From assembly GCA_036365515.1 (NCBI GenBank), contig CM070873.1, positions 261,241,575-261,305,574 on the forward strand: 64,000 bases of DNA, written 5' to 3'. Source of the stretch: Torymus aiolomorphi. Its lineage: Eukaryota > Arthropoda > Insecta > Hymenoptera > Torymidae. The notes under the pieces were generated by a model. The model was not told the origin of the DNA. It saw only the letters and a program-made list of their open reading frames with translations, and did not search any database. Below, piece by piece: positions 11,848-24,094 of this stretch (positions are counted from its first letter, which is position 1; each line of letters begins with the position of its first letter). Both the position numbers and the translations under genes were made by a program.

Positions 11848-14800
11848 CTTGTTATACACACCGCGCTATACGCTCGATACCTTCAGCTATCTATTTAAAT
11901 GAAAGAGTTAAATGCCAAAAATACGAACACACTGTCGGCTCTGAACGTGAAATCGGCCAGCATATATGCTGGACATTATAATTGCGCAAAATATAGCACA
12001 GACTTAACATCCCCTCGATATCTCCTATATGGACAACTATTCCTTCATCAATATACTCATGCGGCATGGATATCGGTAATTGCATCGAGCGGCATAGACG
12101 CCGGGTAATCTCTCCTCGGCATATGGAGAGTCGCGTACATTATCGCACGACACACACTGCACGGAGTGTGTGCGCACGCGCGCTTTCAATATCTCGCGCG
12201 TTCGAGTGCAGAGATAGACGTTTATATACCGAGCATTATTCGCGGAAAAAAGGTACGCGGACAGATTTAGACCGGAACGTGACAAGGATATCGGTATATG
12301 CATCTGCGACTTGACAATGTCGATGAGAATTCACGGTTTCGTTTGTTGCACGCTGTTATCTCGCCGCCGAGTGCATTAGGCTCGATACGATATGCATTAT
12401 GCCGTTATTTTTATATAAAAGTGCCTTGGATTTTTATGGAATTATTTATCGATTATTTTTGTAAAAAGAGATATATACTTTAATTTTTCCTTATTCGCTC
12501 GTTCAATTTTACTCGTAATTTATATAATATTTTCAACGTAAAAATGTGTAATGAACATTTCACTCCGATAAGGATTTCTATCGCGCGCATAAAACGCATG
12601 ATCAGAGTAATAAACTACCGATTGGCTTGCGATATAGCTCGAAAGTACATTTAGATCGAAAGAATTTCTAGAAAACACGATGGATCGACAGGATCCGTCA
12701 CTGTATATAATCTCTCTTATATGCTAATTCCAGATTAATAGATCCATCGCGCATTGTTATTAATCATTATTTAAGAACGCACTCAGAACGCTCGAGCATC
12801 CAATCACCGTGCAATCTAGATCCACACTCGATAACAAAAAACAGTCTCCGGCTTACATCGCTCCTCAAGCTTTACAGCCTTGAAACTATCGAGAGAGAGA
12901 AAGATATAACCGGTCAGCATCATCTTCGAGGTACGCACGCGCTCGTTACGCACACCTACACCACGTCGTCGTTTTATTCATCGAAAGATCACCTGGGACG
13001 TCTAGCCGGAGGCTAAGGTGGTCCTCGCTCCACGCCTCGTGTATATGTATATACATCACGCACACACGCAGTGCGCTTCGCGCGAGATCTCGATCGATAG
13101 AAGCGCGGAGTGACACGGATATTTCGGTTGGGCAAGAGAGAGCGAAAGCGGAATGCGGAATAATTTAGGTTGAGGGAGAGAGAGAAAGATAGACTAAGCG
13201 GCCTTTGCGCGAGGCTTTGCTCTATTTGACAAGGTCGCTCCTCTCCTGACCGTCTGTATAGATATGTGTATTATACATACCCGCATACATAGACACGTTG
13301 CGTTATATATGAAATATCGATCCGTTTAATAGATCATTCGATAACAATTAATAACGCTCGGTCGTGTGTATTGGTATTCCGTCTCCTGCAACTATAAACT
13401 ACACGCTCTGCGCGCGCGCGTGCGCTGGCGATTTATAACGCCCGCCGCCCGAGCTTTTCGAGATTTACACGGCCGATTCCGCGCTGGCATTATAATATTA
13501 TTTATAGTTCGCGCACACGCGAAACAATAAATACGGACGCGCGCACGAGTATGGCTAAAAAAATTGCTCGTGATGTGTGTGTGTGTGTGTGTACATGTAT
13601 GCACACAATGCAACGAATGTGAGAAAGCTGCTAATCGTCAATTACGATAAAAGGAGCAAACGCGATGCCGAGCTCGTTCGCGAGCGCAATTATTTCGATC
13701 TTTATTGGAGAATTTTCATATATGCGCGCGTGATATCTATACTCGCGAGCTCGATTATAAAAAGCCCGGCGTATATATAATACATACGTATGTAGTACAC
13801 CTTTCATAACAATTTAGAAGAACTTGTAAATCCACGCGGCCGCCGTAGCCGCGAGCTCTTACGTCAGTATGATCTACATTACAACGTAAAATTACCAGTC
13901 GTATAACAATGGCCGCGGTATATACGGCCGCTCGCTCGCCGGCTAACTCGCCCGCGCTACAATGAAACCTACTTCGAATTCCAGTCAAGTACACCGTGAA
14001 GCGTATAAAAAAAAAGTGATTTCACTTTCCCTACGTAAAGCGGCTGCTGCTGCTGCTGCCGCCGTGGTGCGCGATAAACGTCATTCATGCAATCCGATCG
14101 ATCACTTGCCGATTGTTCGGATCATTTTTACAATCGAAGGCGGTGGCCGCCGCGCGGCTATCAGACAAGCGAGCTCGCAAGCGCCTTTGAGATGGAATTG
14201 CGACAGCGACAAAAAGGGGCGACCGAAGGTAGCCGCCGCAGCGGCAGCCGAGAAGAAACGTCGAAAGAAACGCCGATCGCGAGATTAGGCCTTTTTACCG
14301 ACGCCGCCACTGCTTGCTCGTCGGAAAGTGGTAATATGGGGATAGATTAGGGTCAGGCGTACTGGGCGATGCCTACCGGGGATATCGGACGGCCCTTCTG
14401 CGATATTTACACGCGTGGAGGAGAAGAGAGTAGTGAGGCGTAGTTGCGCGATTCAAGGACGATTCGCACGCGCAGATTTCATAGCCTTGCTATTCGATCG
14501 TTTTGTTTTGATCGCGACGTAAGAGTCGTCGGCGGAGGACGTGACGATGAGCGCGAGGGACATGCTTTTTTCATATGGATGGATGGATTTACCGAGGTGT
14601 GACCAATCGATCTCTGTGTGAGATTTTGATGGAATCGGGAATACCCTGTTTTTTTTTTTTTTTTTTTATAAATTGGCACGTGCAAAAAATTTGAAGCTGG
14701 CCTTGATCTGTTTGTAGGATTTACTTCCTGTGATATGTCATTGATGGAATTTGTTTGGTACATTCGCAGAGGTTTACTCCGGAATATGAAGATATTTTAA

Positions 14801-15616
14801 GATACATAGTTAATTGTTACTATAAATAGGAAATTTAATTTAAAAATAAAAATTATTCAAGTATTTAAAAATAATAATTAAATAATAATTACCATATTCA
14901 TAGAACAGCAAGGCTCCAAGGTAACGTCTTAATTCAAATATCCTTGTACTATCACCGCCCATACCCGACACTACATTTTCGTGCGGTCAAACACACCCAT
15001 ATACACACCGCGCTCGAGTCCCGCATCGACATTCATTAATTTACATACACGAAATTAAGATGTTATATACCCCGGGACAAAGACCTAAAAGTCCACGCGC
15101 GCGCGAGCTCTCGACGACGACGACAACAACAACACAAACGATAAGAAACCACGCGTCTCTACATACCAACGTACGTACGTACGTACAATTCGCACAATCC
15201 GCGTATACGTACTTGCGCGTGCTGATTCAACGCGCGCTTGCTCGCCCGCTTATATCCATACAATGAAAGTGCCCCGGCATTTTTCCGCCTTTTTCGCGAA
15301 CAAACGTACAAGAACAGGCGCGCGCTCTACTGGACTTCCTGGTTTGCAGCACACGCGCGCGCGAATTAAGGCGCCACGCGCACACGTGTGCGTCGTCGTA
15401 GTCGTCGGGGTGCGCTCTCTGGTATACTCCGGGAGAACACACACTGCACGCGACGGCCGCGCCGGTTTGACATCCGCTATACGTTCACTATTGCACAAGC
15501 TGCGCGCGTGCGGATACCTTTTACAGAGTAGACGCCTTATCGCGAGCGTATATGCGCTCTTGCTCTCGTATATAGAGAGAGTAGAGGTGTTTCCCTCTTT
15601 CTCCGGTCGGAGTAAC

Positions 15617-15642
<26 letters not shown>
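15617..15642. repeat. (AG)13 microsatellite
   Basis: Uninterrupted AG dinucleotide array of 26 bp. Confidence 0.95.
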
Positions 15643-15648
<6 letters not shown>

Positions 15649-17774
15649 TTCGCGGGATCTGCATCGCACACCCTCTCGCGAATATAATGGCATTGTCGGC
15701 GCGAGCGCAGAGGGGGCAAAAAGTAGGTTGCGCCGATTTTTTTATTCTCTTCTACTATACGTACGTTATTGTATTGTATAAAAAGCGCTAAATTAATTAT
15801 CGGGATAACGGATATGCGAGAGTGTATCTGGATCGTTAGCGCGGGGAGAAGTAGATCAAACGTCTTGGGTTTTTTTTCGAGGCCTCTATTCACGTTTTGC
15901 CGATAATTTATCATGATGCTCTAATAAAGACCTACCCCGATACAGTGAAAAATGATACTGAGATAATCAATTATCTGGCTCGCTTGCTATCTGCGTGCGT
16001 GATAAAAAATTTTATCACGTGTACGGGCGAACGGAGCTGTACTATAATGTTTTCGTATGTTTTACATGAATTATTACTCGATTCGTGAACTACCTGCGCG
16101 CATATACACGTATCCGCGCGCGGCGCATTAGAATCTATTCAAAATATTTTTACGGAAACAATGCACCTACTTACACGTAGGTGCAACACGGCACAACACA
16201 CAATCGCAGATTTGAAATATCGCCATTGTCGTTTTACAAAGTGTAAACAGCAAAAATAATATTACTCTTAATGCGCCTTTACACCGTACACGTACATATA
16301 TAGCCTACTCAACTCGACGATAGCTGATATTCGGACAAAGAACGTACGCCGCTATTACCGAGTTTTTCCGCGGAAAAAGGCGCACTCGGCTCCACATCCG
16401 GGCATCACGTATCTGACCCTGCAGCGATCATCTCTGGGCTCCCTGCGCGCGGAGAAAAAATCCTGCATCCCTGCATATTACGTACATCACAACACCCGTA
16501 TAGCGCCCGTAATAAACGACGTGGCGAGAGATGAATAGCGGCTCTCATTATCATGCGAGGAGCATCAATTTCTTCCAGCGCCCGCGCGCGCGCGCAAGCC
16601 AGCGAGCCTCTCTATACGCTGCTCACCATATACATACATATACATACACCAATGGAGCGCGCAAGCGTGTTTTTCTAGCCTCTCTCTGACTCGGAAACGC
16701 AACACACGGGCTACTCATCCAAAAGAGAGAGATGGAGGGAGAAGCGTTCAACGGCTTAAATGGGCGCTATTAAGAGACTCGGCGGTAGCGCTTATCAAAA
16801 TAGCGCTGCTGCCGGTTAACAGTATGCCTTATTAGCGATGATGCATTAGAAATTCGATATAGGAGAGAGAAGGATTCTTTATTTTCGGTCGCCGACGCCG
16901 AGTGCTCGAGTTAATTTATTTCGATCCTAGAGAAGAGAGAGTGAGCGAGGCAGAGAGCTTCTGGATGGCCATTAATTTTACGGAAATAAATTTTTGAGGA
17001 GGCTCGCTCGCTCGGCTCGTTCGAATTTTAATTTTACGACGTGTTTATACAAATGATACAACGTTAAGTCCCTAAATAAATGGCCGTGTAATCGTTTTGT
17101 ATCGGTAATACAGTGCGATGAGTGACATTTACTGATTTCTGCCGTAAAAGAAATGTTACCACTGATTGGGTATAATTAAATATATAAGAAAAGCGCGTAT
17201 GTAGATACGTGGGTAGGATGGGGAATCGTGTATGCAAGAAAATATCTTATCGTGTATAACCATGTATGAATCAATTGTACATCTTATTAGCGGCAGGTAT
17301 AATATATCTGTTTTCGTATTACAGAACCGTTGAAATTTGACAAAATTATCGTATACACAATTAATTACGCGATTGCGCATTCTTTAGCTAAAAAAACATG
17401 AGACTTTCGAAAACCCATTTGTCATCTGATTTTTTGCCTCGAAAAGTTCCCCAACACCTCCGGCTCCTCAATTTCCTAACGTAATTATACCACAATAACC
17501 ACAGCCACATACTCAATATCCCTCCAATTTGTCAACCTCTACATACTTCTCGGTAAATTTATCAGACTGTTGGAAACCGTGCGATTTCCTTATAAATCTT
17601 CTATATAGCCGCACAAAGAGTCGAACCGTCATTCGGAGCATGGGCGCGCGAAGTGCCTCGCGCCGATAGATGACTCAAGCGGTCAGGAAAGTTGATCGAT
17701 CGTTCCGTCCTTGCGGAAGACCACCTTCGCGCCTCCAAACCGCGCGCGCGCGATCATCGTTATGTAGTGACTTG

Positions 17775-17800
17775 TATATATATATATATATATATATATA
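17775..17800. repeat. (TA)13 microsatellite
   Basis: Uninterrupted TA dinucleotide array of 26 bp, about 20 bp upstream of the coiled-coil-like candidate exon. Confidence 0.95.
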
Positions 17801-17821
17801 CATGGCCGAAGGCGTCTTCAG

Positions 17822-17934
17822 TGCCAAACGCCAAAATCGATACGCTCACGGCGAACGAGATGCGAGACCGAGTGAATCAGATGCAGCAGCTGAGGACGAA
17901 GCGCGCAGCTGCAGCGCACAAAGCGGAGATGCAA
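17822..17934 (+). CDS. Candidate internal exon, coiled-coil-like peptide (weak)
   Basis: Between a possible acceptor (CTTCAG, ending at 17821) and a weak possible donor (CAA|GTGCGC at 17935) one frame reads about 38 residues, including TANEMRDRVNQMQQLRTKR and an Ala/Lys-rich tail. It differs from the surrounding repeat-derived frames: third positions are mostly G or C, composition is balanced, and hydrophobic residues L, M, V, M, L recur at three- to four-residue spacing as in a coiled coil. The frame would begin at phase 2. Against it, the donor is poor, the frame is flanked by TA and GT microsatellites, and I find no partner exons. I do not recognise the protein. Confidence 0.2.
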
Positions 17935-17970
17935 GTGCGCCCGCAAAGTATATGTGCACGCGCGCGCGCG

Positions 17971-17989
17971 GTGTGTGTGTGTGTGTGTG
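17971..17989. repeat. GT microsatellite
   Basis: Short GT dinucleotide run directly following a CGCG run. Confidence 0.85.
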
Positions 17990-18264
17990 TCATCGTGGCG
18001 CACAAAGGAGTTCGGATGCGTCAAGGTTTGAGGGTAAAAATAAATTGGTTTAAGTCGTAATTGGAAGGGGATTTGTCGATTACTGCTTCTGCACGTAAAT
18101 CAAAATAAGATGTGATTATACCAAATAGACATTGAATAGGCTGTCATTTATTGGTTTTTAATAGTTTCCATGCATTTTGGGATCTTATTCTTGAAGTAAA
18201 ATAATAACATTATATTTCACGTTAAAAATTATAATACATTCATATAAAATATTTTTTTGAGTCT

Positions 18265-18501
18265 TACACAGAGAAAAATGTTCTATTAAAAATTACTATG
18301 TTTTATTGTAACCGGGGGACAGACTTGAATTCTTAAAAAAATTACTATGTTTTATAGCAAAAATTGCTATAAATGTAGTAAAAATTACTAAAAACATAGC
18401 AATTTTTGCTAGAAAACATAGTAATTTTTTTAAGAATTCAAGTCTGTCCCCCGGTTACAATAAAACATAGTAATTTTTAATAGAACATTTTTCTCCGTGT
18501 A
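18265..18501. mobile_element. TA-flanked, near-perfect palindromic MITE
   Basis: The 233-bp element (18267-18499) begins CACAGAGAAAAATG and its other end, reverse-complemented, begins CACGGAGAAAAATG. TA lies on both sides (18265-18266 and 18500-18501). The two halves are almost identical along their whole length, including a core of ACCGGGGGACAGACTT about 45 bp from each end and repeated AAAATTACTATG motifs. Near identity of the arms implies a recent insertion. It encodes nothing. It lies 146 bp beyond the stop codon and 115 bp beyond the polyadenylation signal of the minus-strand gene that ends at 18646. Confidence 0.9.
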
Positions 18502-18614
18502 CATAATATTAAATAGGATTATTTGTCCTTTAATTTTTATAATTGATTAAAAAGATATTCTCAGAAATATGTAAAAAGTTGTTTTACGTTGATTTCAATT
18601 ATTGAAAACTTGAA

Positions 18615-18620
18615 TTTATT
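18615..18620 (-). promoter_or_regulatory. Polyadenylation signal AATAAA
   Basis: Canonical AATAAA on the minus strand, 25 bp past the stop codon of the secreted-protein gene, in the right place to define a very short 3' UTR. Confidence 0.6.
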
Positions 18621-18645
18621 ATACAGTTAACAATCTCAATTAGTG

Positions 18646-20461
18646 TTACAAAGGATCGAGAGTTCTCAAACAGTGGTGCACTGGAACGGCTACAGTTTGC
18701 CACAACATTAAACTGAACGGATTCCTTACGACAGTTTCAAAAAATTTTTTTGATTTTTTAACCATCATTTTAAAAATCAGATAGGAATTTCGTACTGGAT
18801 GATCATTTAAAGATAGTATGTCATCGAATACTTCTTCTAAAGGACACGCATAGTGGCAAGAGTATTCTTTTTCTGCTTGTTTACATATTTCGATTTCATC
18901 GTCTAAATTATGATCTACGTGCTCATAAAGTGATTTTAATTCCTGTAAAAATGAATATGTTATTAAGGATCCATTCTATACTTATATATTCATTTCGATG
19001 GTATCTAGATATCAATTTAGATTAATAAATTTATTACCCATAATCGTTGGTTGATGTGTAAGATCATCATATGAAAACCTTTCATAAAAGTCATTGGTTC
19101 ATATATGTTATAATTAGCAATAAACTCATCTACTTTATTATCAAGTAATTCTGTACAATGTTTCGGATCTAATCCATGATTTTTAGCTTCTTCAATCGAA
19201 TCCTTAGGAAAATAAAGGAATATTTAAATAAATATACTTGAGGTAATTCAAGTATCACATTGACCTTGAAAACAATTTTGTTATATTACTATCAAAGCAC
19301 TGCTATCAAGTGCACTGCCTCTAGGTCTACTTAAATCCTAGGATATGTTTTCGTACGTGAAAATATGATGAAAGCTGCAATAGCAGCTTTTAACATTCTG
19401 AAAAACTTGAGCTATGGACATCTTTAATCTTATATTATTTTTAATTTTCAAAAGAAAGACTTTCTTCAAATAAAAAATATTCAGTCAAGAAATTTGTATA
19501 AAATTTTGATAATAAAAAATTAATAAAGAAAGAAAGTTCTTTCACGTGTATTTTTTTTTGTTTCAAAATCGAAAAGAGTTCATTTTTATCAAAATTATCA
19601 TTATTATAACTTTAAAAACGAAAATACACAAAAATATACACAAACTAGAGCTGCAGATCTTACTTTTTGTTAATGCATTTTCTTTGCTTAATTGAAAACT
19701 ATTACAACTTTGACATTAATTGATATTTTCGAATCCTGGAAAAAGAAAATAAAAATTTGTTTTTTTTCCAATTTGTTCTTTTACTTTTAAAATTGTATAC
19801 AAGACTGTTGTAGACTGAATATTATACCTTTAAAATGTATCTCAAGAATTCACGTTTTTCAAAACATTAGGGTTTACTATAACGATATTCTTTATATTTT
19901 TACATCCAAAAACATATCCCCAAGTTTGAGCAGAATGTGTGACTTATAAGTAAAAACTAAATTCTGTTTACTCTCGATCCTAGTTAGATCATACTTTTCA
20001 TATTATGTCATTTTTCAAATCAGAATATACTTATGTGGGTAAAGTATAGCAACAAAATTTGTATACTCAAGATCGATGTTAGTGTTTTAATTAACTTAAG
20101 TAAATAATGTTTTAAATTAAACATATAATGTTACTGTTTTTTACCCATATTGATACTATAAGTGGATTTTGAATAAGACCCGTTCCTACACTACAAAAAT
20201 TATTCAACAAATCATTTTGTGATGCCTTCGTATTCTTTTTTATTTCTGTGTTGTAATTTATCATTGCAATTAGTCGATCTTTTATTTCAAATGTTCTAAG
20301 TCTGATTTCCAGTTCATTAAATTCTGCCTTCTTTAAACAAGTAAAAACAAAGAAGATATGAATAAATTATTTCACAAACAAAAATATAAGGTTAAAATAT
20401 TACTCACAGCACTTTTCTTCGTTAGTAAAGCAAAAATCACTGTAATTATTAACAATTTCAT
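18646..20461 (-). CDS. Secreted helical six-cysteine protein of unknown family (4 exons)
   Basis: Coding exons, in transcript order, are 20408-20461, 20145-20330, 19038-19202 and 18646-18942 (18, 62, 55 and 98 codons plus stop), giving 233 residues. All junctions are phase 0. Donors read GTGAGT, GTAAAA and GTAATA and every intron ends in AG; introns are 77, 942 and 95 bp. The start is the ATG opening a signal peptide, MKLLIITVIFALLTKKSA, with a possible AKA cleavage site at residues 18-20. An acceptor three bases further in would drop one Lys. The rest is predicted largely helical and charged, without membrane segments or N-glycosylation sequons. Cysteines lie at 64, 96, 155, 164, 168 and 226, enough for three disulfides; the cluster is C-x8-C-x3-C. 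I recognise no family. Odorant-binding proteins use x3 and x8 spacings but in the reverse order and are shorter. An open frame across four spliced exons makes a functional gene likely; its function is unknown. Confidence 0.85.
19203..20144 (-). other. Intron 2 of the secreted-protein gene
   Basis: The largest intron (942 bp) starts GTAAAA after a TGG codon and ends CCTAAG on the minus strand. It is AT-rich, with many poly-A/T tracts. I see no nested gene or transposon in it. Confidence 0.75.
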
Positions 20462-20506
20462 GTTTGTGTTTAGCAAAGATAAATCGATAAGTTCAGGTGA
20501 TGTTGG

Positions 20507-20520
20507 CTGTAATATTTAAA
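20507..20520 (-). promoter_or_regulatory. Possible 5' UTR splice acceptor
   Basis: On the minus strand a run of T followed by AAATATTACAG ends 45 bp before the start codon of the secreted-protein gene. This looks like a splice acceptor, so the start codon may lie in exon 2 of the transcript with a further 5' non-coding exon upstream. I could not identify the donor or a promoter. Confidence 0.35.
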
Positions 20521-21825
20521 AAAATGGTAAAATATTTATCAGAGATTCTTATCTAAATATTAATAATCTCAGTCTACAAATTCTATAGAAATAAATAATA
20601 AAACAAGTGTAATATCAAATGGTATATTTCACTAACACCATTATTCATTTAACGTTGACACAAGTGTATGGATTTAGTTTATGTATACGAATAAAACTAG
20701 TAATAGCAGAACAATTACAGTTCCCTTATAAAGCTTTAGTTCAAGTTTGCCACTATAAATTTGTGTATATGAGAACTATACTCATCCTGCAGAATGTAAA
20801 GTAAGGATGTACACATACTGCTAATAATGTCAAGCTACGCAATGTTTACAAATAAAAATATTAGCATATCAGAATAATATTTATATTTTGTGCAAAATTC
20901 AAGTAATCAAAGAAGATGCTATATCAAATTTATAACTCCATCCAATAAATTTTCAATTTCAAAGCCGCTTGTTCAGCAAGAGAACAAAACCCGGCTAATA
21001 AAGAACAATCTCAAGCCACTCACAAAGCTTTTCTCATGTACTCGAAGAAAATTAAAAACAATGATCCTCGATATTACTTCAGCGTAACTTCACCTCCTCG
21101 CCTCTAAAACGCTTTTAATTGAATTTAAGACATATACACATACACATACGCAACAACAATTTCACAAATATCCGTATAACCTTGGCTCCCTGCGCCTCAA
21201 TCTATAATTATATCGGCACATCTCTCTACAAAATGACGATGATTATACACAATGAGCAGAATTTCACGCGGGGCCCATTAACATTACGTCAACTCGCGCC
21301 CCCCGGCATTATGTAAAGTCCTTTATCAGTCTAATCTAAATTAATATCTTCCACCGGGACGCCTATAGTCAAAGGAAGATGAGATTATTTCGTCTCCCTA
21401 GCGCACTTTCTCTTTTTCTCATTCGTCGCGCGCGCGCGCACGCTCGTCACCATCTCTCTTTCTCTATGCTCCTTTCGATCTTCGATTTCTGCACGTCACC
21501 CAGCCCATATTTCGCGATCAACGTGGAAAATCAGATCTCCAGGAAGAGACACACGTACACACTTATACGTATGCAAGAGTCGTCTGTAAAGAACGGCGAG
21601 GAGAAAAGGATAACGACCTGGGCGTGTATGTATGTGTGTATGTGTATTATGTATCGTCGCGGCCGTATATATATCGAGCGCCGCGATCAATTACCGCAAA
21701 TGGGTTAACCGCCTGGCATTATAATAATGCGCAGCAGCAGCAGCCACAGCCGCAAAGCGCCAAACGACTCTTGGCGACAGAGAGTAGCAGCAGCAGCATA
21801 ACGTCTCTGTGTCGTCGTCGTCGTC

Positions 21826-21861
<36 letters not shown>

Positions 21862-23308
21862 ACTTTAATTGAATTTCGAGGCCTCCCGACATCGGCGCGG
21901 CGCATCGCACTCTCATATATACATCCATTACCCAATTTACCGCTTTATCTCGGCCAGCTAATCTCTCCCCGCCACGCCGTGGCCGCGCGCGTGCTTCCTC
22001 TCTTTCTCTGTCTCTTAATTGGCGGCTCATTCGGTTCATGCGCGGCTGATTTTTTTTTCATAAATTCTATTTTCTCATAGCCCATTACCCAATTATCAGA
22101 TGTAACCCTTCGCCCTGTAGCGCCGAGAGGATCTTTTACTCTCTATAGGCGTATATTTTTAGCCTCCTCCCCGAGCGGCTCGCTCGCTCGCTCTTACGTG
22201 TATGGACTTTCGAACTCGCTCGAAATATATTTCTGCTCTAACGATTTTCCATCATAAGCGAGAGGTTCTTACTCGATCGGCCGAGAGGTTATAGACGATA
22301 GACGAGTTTTCTAAGGATCTGGAATCTCGAATTATATGTAATTTCAGGTCGGAGCATATAGGAGCAGCAGCAGGCAACGGCCGCCGCTGTAATTCGATAT
22401 TGGAAGCGAAAAAGCGCCTATGCAAATTATGCCGGTTAGCTGGTTATAAAATCACGCCTACTGTTCACGTTTAGACGCGCATAAGGTAAGCCGTATTCAA
22501 ATTGTCCATCAAGCGCTGCGCGCGCTATATGAAAGAAGTCTATGCGCCTGCGTTTAGCCGGGGAATCCCTTCACTTCGACGGCATTATATACTTATAATA
22601 CGAAGTCGTGCATTTATGTGTGCGTGTGTGTGAATTGCACTCACGCATAAATGCGAGCGTTAAAACGCGACTCTGCGCGGTGTCGTTATCGCGATGGAGA
22701 TCTGTCGTCCCACGTTCGGATGCCGGAGACAAATCATAAGCTTTGGGGCATTCGATTTGTGGAATGAAAAAGTTTCTTCCTCCGAGTGGATTTCATTACG
22801 GTGAATGCATTTGAATTTAATTAGCGAAGAATGTGAAACTAATAACGACAAATTTAAACGACGTTAGAAATTTATTCGTCAATTAATTGTACGATTTACT
22901 CTTAATGGTAAAAACAAAAAATAATGGTAACTTTTTATCATATATAAAAAGGATATTTATATTTTTCATGATAGTGTAATGCATTAATAGTATACTATTA
23001 TTTTAACCACCTTTCGTTACCTCATACGCATCAGGTTTAAGATTTAAGCATGAAAAACGAAGTACTAATTACCGATTTTGAAATTTCTTTCTTCAACGCT
23101 TATAATGATATGCAGTGGATATCAATTGCATTTTAATGAAGTTTTTTCAGCCTGGATAGCCCTCAAATCGTTGGGCAAGTAAATTAATTCTCCAACTTTG
23201 CAAAATGACGGATCAATCTGTCATCCCCTCGTTCAATGGCCACTTCCAGCAACATTGCAAAATTTATAAGCGCACAGTATATACTCTACTTTTTTACATT
23301 CAATGCAT
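20521..23308. other. Non-coding stretch upstream of the gene
   Basis: AT-rich to about 21100 and again from about 22850, GC- and CpG-rich between. It contains a short AGC-rich run near 21730-21800 and the (GA) array at 21829-21858. The promoter of the minus-strand gene must lie in its first part, but I cannot point to it. No other gene is supported. Confidence 0.45.
21829..21858. repeat. (GA)15 microsatellite
   Basis: GA dinucleotide array of 30 bp following a CGT-rich run. Confidence 0.95.
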
Positions 23309-24094
23309 CCCCGCGAAAAAATTGAAAGTATGGGCAATATATTTCATATATATGGGATATACATATTAGCAATATATTGCAAATATATTGGCTATGCGAT
23401 TGCCAATATATTAGTAACATATCTCCGATTGTACATCCTCCAATATATTACTCATATATTGGCAGTATAAAATGTATAAAAATAAATTTCAAAACGTGTT
23501 ACCAATAAGTATAGCCGGAATAGAGTGTCGCTACTTCAATAAATTATTTTTATACATTACAAATCAAAATTATTTCACGCAAACATTGCGGAAATTTTTG
23601 AGACCCTATTGTACATGAGGGAATAACAAAAACAAGGCGAGCCTTGTATTTCGAACTCTTCGTAAAGAGTCGTTCGAACGGAAGAAGAAGAAAGAAGGGA
23701 TGGTGGGGGCCCCCTCCGTCGCCCCCTACCAGTGAGGTACAGCCTGCCCGGATCACCGTCCAGGAGCCCCTTACGTAGAAATGAATCCACGTAGGAGGAG
23801 CCTGGGCGATTCCAGTTACCTCTCCTTAAAGAAGGAAATCAAAAAGAGGAAGTTGTGCGTTACCCTGTGAGGGCATTTCCACACTATCAGAAGTTATAGA
23901 GCAAAAACGGTTGTATGGCTGGACTACTATGTGGAGTGTAGAATGGGGAAAAACCTCGCTAGGAGTAAAAACCCATTTATCTTAAGTTAGTTGTTGAGAC
24001 GCGTACAATGACTTTATTAGACAGAAAAAATAGATGAGTAATTTATATAGGTAGGTAAAGGTGATATGCGGCAGAAAGTTTTAGAGGAAAAAGA

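Larger units (their letters stand above)
11848..17821. other. Non-coding stretch with microsatellites
   Basis: No gene is supported before 17822. It contains a TG run at about 13575-13590, a poly-T tract of 19 at 14649-14667, an ACGT tetranucleotide run at about 15170-15186, (AG)13 at 15617-15642 and (TA)13 at 17775-17800. The Ala- and Arg-rich open frame at about 13962-14288 comes from GCT/GCC repeats and has no family signature. Confidence 0.5.

Noticed and set aside
13962..14288. Ala/Lys/Arg-rich open frame of 108 residues
   Set aside because: Generated by GCT/GCC and GAA-type repeats; no domain and no exon signals.
18646..20461. Naming the gene an odorant-binding protein
   Set aside because: It has six cysteines and x8/x3 spacings, but the order is reversed relative to that family and the protein is much longer than a typical member.
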